A stretch of 16,412 nt of DNA. It comes from Anaerolineae bacterium (GTDB lineage: Bacteria > Chloroflexota > Anaerolineae > Anaerolineales > Villigracilaceae). The notes beneath the pieces were generated by a model. The model was given only the letters and a program-made list of their open reading frames with translations. It was not told the origin of the DNA and ran no database searches. The stretch is from contig JAFLCF010000099.1 in NCBI GenBank assembly GCA_017303735.1, positions 1 to 16,412 on the forward strand, given 5' to 3'. A program made the position numbers and the translations under genes. This document shows, piece by piece, positions 6,767-13,634 of the stretch; positions within the stretch are counted from its first letter, which is position 1; each line of letters begins with the position of its first letter.

Positions 6767-6815
6767 ACGACGATAGACAATGGACGATAGAAAATGGTCA
6801 ATGATCTATCGTCGT
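6767..6815. repeat. Palindromic repeat after the RCCR-like gene (GACGATAGAC family)
   Basis: ACGACGATAG (6767-6776) and CTATCGTCGT (6806-6815) form a perfect 10-bp inverted repeat starting directly after the TAA stop. A second GACGATAG lies at 6783-6790. The motif GACGATAGAC at 6769 recurs at 15073 and 15844, each time at a stop codon. Confidence 0.7.
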
Positions 6816-6827
6816 CTTATTTCACCT

Positions 6828-8012
6828 ATGTCTGAAAAAAAACTTCCCATCCTCATTGCTGGCGCGGGTCCTGTGGGTCTATCACTGGCACTTGCACTTT
6901 CGCGCGCGGGCATTCCCGCTGAAGTCTTCGAAATGGATGCGGAACTCAACACGCAGATCCGCGCGAGTACGTTTCATCCCAAAACGCTTGAGATGTTCAA
7001 AGAGTGGGGCGTGGTTGATGAGATCATCCAGCATGGATATAAAGTAGATCAGCTCCAATATTGGGAACGCGCTCCGCGCCGCCTCATTGCGGACTTTGAT
7101 TATGGTTGCATTTCAGACGATACTCCCTACCCGTATCGTTTGCAGTGCCCCCAGCATATCGCCACGCGTGTATTGAAACCTGCCGTTGAAGCGACTGCGA
7201 CAGGTAAAGTTCACATGGGGCACAAACTCATTGACTTTGCTGACCACGGCACACATGTCACCGCGCGATTTGAAACTACGGGCGGAATTGTCGAGCGCGA
7301 AGGCTCGTATATCGTCGGTGCGGACGGGTCGCATAGCGCCGTCCGCAAGCAGTTGAATATCGGTTTCAAAGGCAAGACCTACGAAGACAGATTTTTGCTA
7401 ATTGGCAGCGACCTGAAAACCGAAGACCTGCTGCCAGGCGCGGCGCAAGTGTGCTACATCTTCGACCCGCAGGAATGGGTCATCATTTTGAATCTGCCTG
7501 ACATTGTGCGAGTTGTTTTCCGCATGACGGATGACGAGAATGAAGAAACGGCGATGAAGGAAGAAAATCTGCGGGCGCGGATCACGAATTTCTTTGGCAA
7601 CGTGCCTGAGTATAGAATCAAAACGACGCAGTTGTACCGCGTCCATCAACGCGTAGCGGATACCTTCCGTGTGGGACGGGCGTTGTTGGTGGGTGATTCG
7701 GCGCACAACAACAATCCATCGGGCGGGATGGGTATGAATAGCGGAATCCACGACGCGGCGAATCTAACCGAGAAACTTGTGCGGATTTGGAATGGCGAAT
7801 CGGAATCCATTCTGGATGATTACTCGAACGAACGTAGGCAGTATGCGGTCGAGTCGGTGCAACTCTATACCGACCAGCAATACAATAACATGGTGATGAG
7901 CGCGGAAGAGGAACGTGATCGGCGGAACAAGTCGCTTTCAGGCGCGGCGAATGACCCTGCGAAGGCGCGGGCGTATTTGTTGCGGGCGAGTATGTTGGAA
8001 GAACGCATATAA
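6828..8012 (+). CDS. FAD-dependent aromatic-type monooxygenase (PHBH/UbiH fold)
   Basis: The protein has 394 residues, a normal length for group A flavoprotein monooxygenases, which use NAD(P)H and O2 to hydroxylate aromatic or related cyclic compounds. The dinucleotide-binding GAGPVGLSLA lies at 12-21, the DG motif at YIVGADGSHSAVR (161-173) and the GD motif at RALLVGDSAHNNNPSGGMGM (284-303), which contacts FAD. ATG at 6828 is chosen because the family domain begins at once (MSEKKLPILIAGAGPVG). No clear ribosome site precedes it, probably because the repeat at 6767-6815 occupies the gap, so translation may depend on coupling. Third gene of the catabolic operon. Substrate unknown; names such as NicC or MhpA are not justified. 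Confidence 0.9.
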   Translation: MSEKKLPILIAGAGPVGLSLALALSRAGIPAEVFEMDAELNTQIRASTFHPKTLEMFKEWGVVDEIIQHGYKVDQLQYWERAPRRLIADFDYGCISDDTPYPYRLQCPQHIATRVLKPAVEATATGKVHMGHKLIDFADHGTHVTARFETTGGIVEREGSYIVGADGSHSAVRKQLNIGFKGKTYEDRFLLIGSDLKTEDLLPGAAQVCYIFDPQEWVIILNLPDIVRVVFRMTDDENEETAMKEENLRARITNFFGNVPEYRIKTTQLYRVHQRVADTFRVGRALLVGDSAHNNNPSGGMGMNSGIHDAANLTEKLVRIWNGESESILDDYSNERRQYAVESVQLYTDQQYNNMVMSAEEERDRRNKSLSGAANDPAKARAYLLRASMLEERI

Positions 8013-8082
8013 CGTAGGGGCGAGGTCCCCTCGCCCTGGAATTACCCAGCATAACATTGGGCGGGGAAACCCCGCCCCTACG
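8013..8082. repeat. Double-hairpin palindromic element (GTAGGGGCG type)
   Basis: Outer perfect 10-bp arms CGTAGGGGCG (8013-8022) and CGCCCCTACG (8073-8082) enclose two perfect 8-bp hairpins: GGGCGAGG/CCTCGCCC (8018-8036) and GGGCGGGG/CCCCGCCC (8059-8077). The element begins at the base after the monooxygenase stop codon. It looks like a REP or miniature mobile element and could also stabilise or attenuate the transcript. Confidence 0.85.
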
Positions 8083-8092
8083 GATAAAAATT

Positions 8093-9538
8093 ATGAAAAC
8101 CTACGGACACTTCATTCACGGAAAAGAAATCCCTGCCGCCAACGGCGAGACCTTCCCAAGTTATGCGCCGATGACGGGCGAGGTTCTCGGTCATGCCGCG
8201 CGCGGAACAGAGGCGGATGTGGAGGCAGCGGTTTCGTCGGCGCGGAAGGGATATGAGCATTGGGCGTCGTTGCCGCCGTATGAACGCGAGAAGATTCTGC
8301 TCAAGTGCGCGGACAACGTCGAAGCGAATTATGACCGTCTGTTGAATCTGCTGATTGACGAGAGTGGTTCTGCGGTGATGAAGGCGAAGTACGAAGTCTT
8401 ATACACGGCATCGGTGTTGAGAGTTGCGGCGGGGGAAGTGCGGCGCATGTATGCGGATACGCTGCCGAATGAAAAGCCACATCGTATGTCGATGGTGGTG
8501 CGTGAACCTGTGGGTGTGGTGTTGGCGATTTCGCCGTTCAATGCGCCGTTGGTGTTGCTGGCAAAGATGATCGTCTTTCCACTCGGAGCAGGCAATGCCG
8601 TGATCGCGAAGCCGTCAGAGGAGACTCCGCTCATTGCGGTGGAACTGGCTAAGGTCATGCATGAGGCGGGGCTGCCTGATGGAGTCTTCAATGTGGTGAC
8701 AGGCTTCGGCGTGGAGTGCGGCGCTCCGTTGGCAAAACATCCAAAAATAAATGGTATTGCGTTGACGGGTTCTACAGCAACGGGCGTGAAGATTGGCGAG
8801 ATTGCGATTCAATCCATGAAGCGTTTGCAGTTGGAACTCGGTGGAAAAAATCCGTTGCTGGTGTTGAACGATATGGACGTGAACAAGGCGGCGGAGATCG
8901 CGGCGGTGGGCGCGTTTACGCATGGCGGACAGATTTGTATGTCGAGTGCGCGCATATTGGTCGAAGCGCCGAATGGACGCGCGTTTGCGGAGGCGTTGGC
9001 GAAGAAGGCTGCGAGTTTGCACCTTGGCGATCTGCGCGATGAACGCACGGCGTATGGACCATTGATCAATCAGCGGGCGATTGATAAAGTGATTCGCCAT
9101 GTACAAGCCGCAAAAGATGGCGGCGCGGAAATTCTCACAGGCGGCGCGGTGCATAACGGACTTGTGTTTCAACCAACCGTGATCTACAACCCGCCCATGT
9201 CGGGTGCATGTTGGGATGAGGAGACGTTCGGTCCCGTGGCGATGGTGATGGAAGTGCCGTCGTTTGAAGAGATGATCGCGATCGCGAACGAAAGTGATTA
9301 CGGCTTGAGCGCGGGTGTGTTGACGAATGATCTTGTGCGCGGCATGACCGCGGCGCGACGCATCCGCTGCGGGTCGGTGCATGTGGGTGCGCACTCGTTC
9401 CAGTCGGACCCGATGGCGCCGATCGGCGGGTATGGCATGTCTGGCATTGGCAGAAGCGGTGGGAAGTATTCGGTGGAGCATTTCACCGAGTTGAAGTGGA
9501 TCAGTGTGGAACTTGGAGAAACGCCACGTCCGTTTTAG
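8093..9538 (+). CDS. NAD(P)-dependent aldehyde dehydrogenase
   Basis: The protein has 481 residues, a standard length. It oxidises an aldehyde to an acid with NAD(P)+. Key residues are visible: Asn150 in ISPFN, the cofactor loop GSTATG (226-231), the general base Glu248 in LELGGKNP and the nucleophile Cys282 in GGQICMS. The C-terminal PIGGYGMSGIGRSGGKYSVE block is also typical. The C-terminal half resembles vanillin- and salicylaldehyde-type dehydrogenases, which suggests an aromatic or cyclic aldehyde, but this is a resemblance only. ATG at 8093 has no convincing ribosome site because the double-hairpin repeat ends 10 bp upstream. Fourth gene of the operon. Confidence 0.93.
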   Translation: MKTYGHFIHGKEIPAANGETFPSYAPMTGEVLGHAARGTEADVEAAVSSARKGYEHWASLPPYEREKILLKCADNVEANYDRLLNLLIDESGSAVMKAKYEVLYTASVLRVAAGEVRRMYADTLPNEKPHRMSMVVREPVGVVLAISPFNAPLVLLAKMIVFPLGAGNAVIAKPSEETPLIAVELAKVMHEAGLPDGVFNVVTGFGVECGAPLAKHPKINGIALTGSTATGVKIGEIAIQSMKRLQLELGGKNPLLVLNDMDVNKAAEIAAVGAFTHGGQICMSSARILVEAPNGRAFAEALAKKAASLHLGDLRDERTAYGPLINQRAIDKVIRHVQAAKDGGAEILTGGAVHNGLVFQPTVIYNPPMSGACWDEETFGPVAMVMEVPSFEEMIAIANESDYGLSAGVLTNDLVRGMTAARRIRCGSVHVGAHSFQSDPMAPIGGYGMSGIGRSGGKYSVEHFTELKWISVELGETPRPF

Positions 9539-9593
9539 ATTTACGATTGACGATTTTCGATTGGTCATCTTATTAATTTTAGAGGAGAGAGAC

Positions 9594-10919
9594 ATGACAA
9601 CCGAAGTTGCACAAAAGAAATTTGGTCCCGTACGGCTCATGCCTGGCATTACGGTGGGGAACATGTTCACGTATTACTTTGCCACGGTTACATCGCTATT
9701 GCTGTTCACCTTCCTACCGCAGTTTCAGCCGTTTTTGTTGTCAGAAGTGCTCAACGTCCCTGAAGCACAGCAGGGCGTATTAAGCGGTAACTTGCAGTTC
9801 TTTGCTGAGATCGTCATTCTCGTTTCGATCGGTGCATGGGGCACTCTTTCCGACAAACTGGGACGTAAATTGGTTTTCTCATTAGGCTTTCTTTTGATGG
9901 GATTGTCTTTGCTGGATTATCCCAACGTGGAAAGTGTCACATCGCTTTTTATCTTTCGTGGATTGTTCGCTCTCGGCTCATCCGCAGTGACGACCATGAT
10001 CGCCACCGTGATCGCCGATTACGCTGTAGATGAAGACCGCGGCAAAGCCTCGGGCTTGCTGGGTGTGGGTAATGGTATCGGCGCGCTGCTGACGGTTTTT
10101 GTTGTGCTGCAACTTCCCAAGATTTTGATCGGCAACGGAATGCCATCGCTGGATGCTGGTCGCTACACCTATTGGGCGTTGGCAGCTGTGGCGGCTGTCT
10201 CTGCGGTGATCTTGTATGTCGGTTTGCAGAACCGCACGCAGACTCAAAAAGAACAAAAGAAAAGCATTCTCGAAATTTCAAAGGAAGGCTTCGCCGCCGC
10301 AAAAGACCCCGGAGTTGCTCTTGCCTACATGGCGGCTTTTATCTCCCGTGGCGACCTTGCCATTGTGGGCACATTCTTCACACTTTGGGTCGTCACCTAT
10401 GGAACGGCGCAAAAAGGCATGTCCACTGCCGATGCGCTATCCACTGCGGGCATCATCATCGGCATCTCGCAGACCATGGCTCTCATCACTGCACCCATCT
10501 TTGGCATGTTATCTGACAAGATGAACCGCGCCAATGCAGTAATCCTTGCAGTTGCACTAGCATCATTGGGCTATGGCTCTACCATCTTTGTCTCAGACCC
10601 TACCAGCCCGGCTATTTTTATTGTTGCAGCACTTATTGGTATTGGTGAAATTTGCGGTGTTATCGCCAGCGGTGTGCTGATTGCCCAGCAAGCCCCACGT
10701 GATATTCGCGGATCGGTCATTGGTATCTTCAGCCTGTGCGGCACCTTTGGTATTATGACTGCCACCGGTATTGGCGGTCAACTTTTCGATAACTGGCTGC
10801 CACAGGGTCCCTTTCTACTTTTCGGCGCCTTGGGTTGGGTGGTTGTCATCGTCGGGCTGATCGTACGCAAACGCATTGTCCCCAAGAACGAAGGCGCAAG
10901 CATGTCTGTCGGACATTAA
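9594..10919 (+). CDS. Major facilitator superfamily transporter
   Basis: The protein has 441 residues with about twelve hydrophobic helices and a central polar loop (about 213-235, QNRTQTQKEQKK). The family signature between helices 2 and 3 reads GTLSDKLGRK, and a degenerate second copy GMLSDKMNR appears in the second half. AGGAG (9583-9587) lies 6 nt before ATG 9594, much stronger than the sites of the two genes upstream. As the last gene of a catabolic operon it most likely imports the pathway substrate or exports a product across the inner membrane. The gap before it (9539-9593) contains short ACGATT repeats. No terminator is seen after it. Confidence 0.92.
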   Translation: MTTEVAQKKFGPVRLMPGITVGNMFTYYFATVTSLLLFTFLPQFQPFLLSEVLNVPEAQQGVLSGNLQFFAEIVILVSIGAWGTLSDKLGRKLVFSLGFLLMGLSLLDYPNVESVTSLFIFRGLFALGSSAVTTMIATVIADYAVDEDRGKASGLLGVGNGIGALLTVFVVLQLPKILIGNGMPSLDAGRYTYWALAAVAAVSAVILYVGLQNRTQTQKEQKKSILEISKEGFAAAKDPGVALAYMAAFISRGDLAIVGTFFTLWVVTYGTAQKGMSTADALSTAGIIIGISQTMALITAPIFGMLSDKMNRANAVILAVALASLGYGSTIFVSDPTSPAIFIVAALIGIGEICGVIASGVLIAQQAPRDIRGSVIGIFSLCGTFGIMTATGIGGQLFDNWLPQGPFLLFGALGWVVVIVGLIVRKRIVPKNEGASMSVGH

Positions 10920-11086
10920 TTCTGAAACTCAGAAATGATACGTACAAACTCGTCTGGCTTTTCGATCTACGGCATGTGACCTGCACCCACGAATAATTTG
11001 TGCTCTGCGTAAATTTATCTTCTTCGCCTCACAAACGGCTGGATGTTCGGAATCGTGTCGCCGTTGACGAGGGTCAAGCGCTTCAC
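10916..11086 (-). pseudogene. Remnant of an alpha/beta-hydrolase C-terminus
   Basis: Read on the minus strand in one frame, this stretch gives LTLVNGDTIPNIQPFVRRRR, a stop, then IYAEHKLFVGAGHMP, a second stop (TAG where Trp is expected), then IEKPDEFVRIISEFQN and a final stop. AGHMPxIEKPDEFVRIISEF is the typical end of alpha/beta hydrolases and contains the catalytic His. Two internal stops and the missing N-terminal half show that the gene is dead. Its final stop overlaps the stop of the transporter gene. Confidence 0.75.
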
Positions 11087-11158
11087 TCTCCGCTCGTGCC
11101 TGCTCGCCTTGCCGCACGCTACTGACTTATGGTTAATAAGGATTTTGGCTTGTTACAT

Positions 11159-12337
11159 TTACGGGACTCCATAGCTGATGCGATACACGGCATCATTAAT
11201 ATAATCACCGACGTATAAAGCGCCATCTTGACCGAATTGAATAGGCAGGGGCATCACCCCTTTGGGAAATTTCACAAACCATGAGACTTCACTGGTGTAC
11301 GTCTCATTTTGAGGCGTGAGGATCACACGCTTAACGCCTGTTTCAAGTGCGGGATTGAGCCATGAACCAAAGATGCCTACAAACGCATTGTCCTGATATT
11401 CGTTCGGGAATTGTGTGCCAGTGTAAAAATCCAAGCCATCGGCGGAGGAATGTGGCTCGAAAAATGCCACGGCGGGAATCGTCCCTTCACAGCCGGGCGT
11501 GGATTGTGAATCCCAACAATTGGGAAAGCCATAATTCCCATTTTGGATGATGAGATTCAATTCCTCTTGTGGCACGCCCAACCCAAGGTCATCGCGTCCA
11601 TTGTCTGTGGCGAATAATTCCCCAGTGAGCGGATGAAATGCAATATCGAATGGATTGCGCAGACCTGTGGCATACACCTCTTTTTCACCCGTCTCTATGT
11701 TGAAGCGCATAATGGTGGCGTTTCGTGCGTCTGCTTCGGCGCAGACATCGCAAGTAGAGCCCATGCCCATGTATAACCAGCCGTCTGCGCCAAATTCCAG
11801 ATTGTTATTTTGATGACGCCCCGTTGATGGAAGCCCTTCCACCAGAATTCGGCTTGAGTCAGATTTTCCATCTTTGTCTGTGTCGTTCAAGACCGCAATT
11901 GCACCTTGATATGATACATAGACTTCACCTGTGATGGGGTGAACCTCCAGTCCGAGTGGGATGTAATAGCCTGAAGCAAAAATGGATTGTGTTTCGGAAT
12001 GTCCGTCTTTGTTGGCATTGGTGAGGATGTAAATATTACTGTCTGCCGATGCGACTAACAAGTTGCCATTCAAGTCAAAGGTCAATGCAGTGGGGCGATA
12101 CAAAGTGGCGAATTTGAGAATGGAAAAACCAGGTTGAAGGATTGTCCCTTCGAGTTCGCTTACGGTTGCAGGTATGGTTGGAGTGTATACGGGAGTAGGC
12201 AATGCCTCTGGCTGTAAAGATGGGATAGTTGTCGCACTTTCAGTTGTAGAGGTTGGTGCGATGGTGGGGGATGCTACAGCGGGTTGACAGGCTATGAGCG
12301 CCAATGTCAGAGAAAGAAAGAGGATGGGTGTTTTCAC
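11159..12337 (-). CDS. Sorbosone/glucose-dehydrogenase-like beta-propeller lipoprotein
   Basis: The protein has 392 residues. A signal peptide with lipobox LIAC (Cys17) and a Thr/Pro/Ser-rich linker (18-60) point to a lipid-anchored extracytoplasmic protein. The rest is a beta-propeller of the PQQ-dependent sugar-dehydrogenase type: RPTALTFDLNGNLLVA, RHQNNNLEFGADGWLYMGMG, ATGLRNPFDIAFHPLTGELF, ATDNGRDDLG, NYGFPNCWD and QFGQDGALYVGDYINDAVYR. It also carries a calcium-loop-like DTDKDGKSD (152-160) and a CDVC pair (196-199). The start is GTG at 12337, supported by the lipoprotein signal that begins there. It may be leaderless from its own promoter (12345-12372) or co-transcribed with the VOC gene, 8 bp upstream. 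Whether it binds PQQ or acts on sugars is unknown. Confidence 0.85.
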   Translation of the reverse strand: MKTPILFLSLTLALIACQPAVASPTIAPTSTTESATTIPSLQPEALPTPVYTPTIPATVSELEGTILQPGFSILKFATLYRPTALTFDLNGNLLVASADSNIYILTNANKDGHSETQSIFASGYYIPLGLEVHPITGEVYVSYQGAIAVLNDTDKDGKSDSSRILVEGLPSTGRHQNNNLEFGADGWLYMGMGSTCDVCAEADARNATIMRFNIETGEKEVYATGLRNPFDIAFHPLTGELFATDNGRDDLGLGVPQEELNLIIQNGNYGFPNCWDSQSTPGCEGTIPAVAFFEPHSSADGLDFYTGTQFPNEYQDNAFVGIFGSWLNPALETGVKRVILTPQNETYTSEVSWFVKFPKGVMPLPIQFGQDGALYVGDYINDAVYRISYGVP

Positions 12338-12344
12338 ATCGAGA

Positions 12345-12372
12345 ATTATAGCGGTTGAATGTACTCGATCAA
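12345..12372 (-). promoter_or_regulatory. Possible promoter giving a leaderless lipoprotein transcript
   Basis: On the minus strand TTGATC (12372-12367) and a perfect TATAAT (12350-12345) are separated by 16 bp. The expected transcription start falls at about 12337-12339, at the GTG start codon itself. The match lies over the end of the VOC gene, so chance is possible. Confidence 0.45.
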
Positions 12373-12765
12373 AAACCCGCCTGTATCTTCAGGGTTGAAA
12401 TACACCATTTTCTGATGCGGCATGGTGATGATGCCGTTGGGAGTCACATGCCCCGGACGAATGCCTTTGGCTGCCATCTCATTCACTGCGGATTCGATAT
12501 CCTCCACGGTAAAGCAAATGTGATTAATGCCAATGCCATAGTTGAAAAGTATTTCCTTGAAATGCTCCGAGATCGGTTCGATCAGTTCGAAGGTCAAACC
12601 GTCAGTGTGGAAGAAGGCGAAACGAGAGTCAGCGGGCAGTTCGAAGGGCGGAATGATGCGGATGTCTTCGTCGCGCAAGTCGAACAGGCGTTGAAAATCC
12701 GCGACCGATTGCTTCAAGTCGCGGACGATGTATCCGATGTGGCGGAAGGAACGAGTGGGCGGCAT
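12346..12765 (-). CDS. VOC (glyoxalase/epimerase-like) metalloprotein
   Basis: The protein has 139 residues in the vicinal-oxygen-chelate fold, two beta-alpha-beta-beta-beta modules. The usual metal ligand pattern is present: His9 (FRHIGYIV), Glu60 (LTFELIEP), His82 (INHICFTV) and Glu134 (FLIEYIQP), which recalls methylmalonyl-CoA epimerase and glyoxalase I. A lyase, isomerase or ring-cleaving dioxygenase role is possible; the H-E-H-E set favours epimerase or glyoxalase chemistry. ATG at 12765 is the first ATG next to the fold; an in-frame GTG at 12807 would begin inside an inverted repeat and is less likely. No good ribosome site is visible. It lies between the racemase-like and lipoprotein genes on the same strand. 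Confidence 0.85.
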   Translation of the reverse strand: MPPTRSFRHIGYIVRDLKQSVADFQRLFDLRDEDIRIIPPFELPADSRFAFFHTDGLTFELIEPISEHFKEILFNYGIGINHICFTVEDIESAVNEMAAKGIRPGHVTPNGIITMPHQKMVYFNPEDTGGFLIEYIQPL

Positions 12766-12777
12766 CTTGATATGGAA

Positions 12778-12815
12778 AGTAGAAAGTGGTTTGGTTCCAC
12801 TTTCCACTTTCTACT
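12778..12815. repeat. 12-bp inverted repeat between racemase-like and VOC genes
   Basis: AGTAGAAAGTGG (12778-12789) and CCACTTTCTACT (12804-12815) are perfectly complementary around a 14-nt loop. The right arm overlaps the TAG stop of the upstream minus-strand gene. It has the same placement as the other stop-codon-linked palindromes here. Confidence 0.7.
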
Positions 12816-13557
12816 AATGCTCTCTCAGCAACGATCCGCACCCATAAACCTTCTCCGTAATTCCATTATCGCGCAGTGCCATCCAATATGTGGCGGCATT
12901 GATCGCGATGACGGGTTTGCCGAGCCAGCGTTCGGCTTCGTCGGCGAGGCTGACCATACTGAGATTGGTACCGACCTGTACGAGCACATCGGCATCTTTG
13001 TTGACTTCGATCAGCGCGTTGCGAAGTTCATCTTGTGACACATTCGCGATCGCAATCGCGGTGGGGCAGCGGAAGCCCTTGATGGCGGTCACGTCGAAGC
13101 CGAGATCGTTGAAGAAGCGCGTCACGTTCTTGTCGCCGATAGGCTGATACGGAGTGACCACACCGATCTTCTTCGCGCCGAACAATTTCAACGCGCGCTC
13201 GCAGGCTTCGGCGCCCGTCGCCACTTTGAGTCCGCCCGCCCAATCGGAGATCATCTTGGTGAACTTGCGATTGCCTTCCACGCCGTCCCAAAAGGTTTCG
13301 GCGCTCATGCCCATCACCATGTAATCAGGCTCAGCAGTGATGACGCGCTCGACCGCATATTGAATCTCCACGCGGATCTGTTCGAGTAGGCGCACAAAGG
13401 CTTCGTCGCTATCCAGTTTTTGATCGCGGATGTGAATGCGCGAGATGTGCGGCGTGACGCCTGGCACGGTCATGCGGTAGAACTCAGGTTCCACGATGGT
13501 GTTCGTGCTGGGGATGATGACACCAAATTTTTTTCTATAGCCGAGTTGGTCTGTCAT
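12814..13557 (-). CDS. Asp/Glu racemase / maleate isomerase family protein without the catalytic cysteines
   Basis: The protein has 247 residues, as in maleate isomerases and arylmalonate decarboxylases. FGVIIPSTNTIVEPEF (11-26), IGVVTPYQPIGD (131-142) and WLGKPVIAINAATYWMALR (211-229) are the family blocks. The two positions that hold Cys in isomerases and racemases read Met84 (MGMSAETFWDG) and Gly196 (VQVGTNLS), so classic two-cysteine chemistry is not possible. Both motifs look well formed rather than decayed, which suggests a conserved subfamily with another reaction. ATG at 13557 has GGAGG 5 nt upstream. It is the first gene of the minus-strand group and diverges from the alpha/beta-hydrolase-fold gene across operator copy 2. 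Confidence 0.85.
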   Translation of the reverse strand: MTDQLGYRKKFGVIIPSTNTIVEPEFYRMTVPGVTPHISRIHIRDQKLDSDEAFVRLLEQIRVEIQYAVERVITAEPDYMVMGMSAETFWDGVEGNRKFTKMISDWAGGLKVATGAEACERALKLFGAKKIGVVTPYQPIGDKNVTRFFNDLGFDVTAIKGFRCPTAIAIANVSQDELRNALIEVNKDADVLVQVGTNLSMVSLADEAERWLGKPVIAINAATYWMALRDNGITEKVYGCGSLLREH

Positions 13558-13586
13558 TTTGCCTCCAAAATTGGATGATTTTTATC

Positions 13587-13613
13587 TTGACCAAAAATAT
13601 CAAATGTTATAAC
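13587..13613 (+). promoter_or_regulatory. Possible promoter of the alpha/beta-hydrolase-fold gene
   Basis: TTGACC (13587-13592) is followed by TATAAC (13608-13613) at 15 bp or TAACAT (13610-13615) at 17 bp. The -10 candidates lie inside operator copy 2, as they do in the nitrilase promoter. Spacing or match is imperfect, so the exact boxes are uncertain. Confidence 0.45.
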
Positions 13614-13622
13614 ATTATAACA
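13602..13622 (-). promoter_or_regulatory. Operator copy 2 in the divergent promoter region
   Basis: On the minus strand the 21 bases are identical to operator copy 1 (4184-4204). The perfect 14-bp palindrome is at 13603-13616. The site lies between the divergent starts at 13557 and 13635, so one bound regulator could control both directions. Flanking bases differ between the two copies, which argues for selection on the site and against a recent duplication. Confidence 0.78.
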
Positions 13623-13634
13623 TTCTGGAGAGAG

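Noticed and set aside
8615..9670. Minus-strand open frame of 351 codons
   Set aside because: It is fully antisense to the aldehyde dehydrogenase gene, has no family resemblance and a His/Arg-rich composition typical of a reading-frame shadow.
12766..12807. GTG start at 12807 for the VOC gene
   Set aside because: It would begin inside a 12-bp inverted repeat, and the VOC fold starts right after ATG 12765.
12355..13038. Plus-strand open frame of 227 codons
   Set aside because: It spans the VOC and racemase-like genes on the other strand, both of which have clear family motifs.
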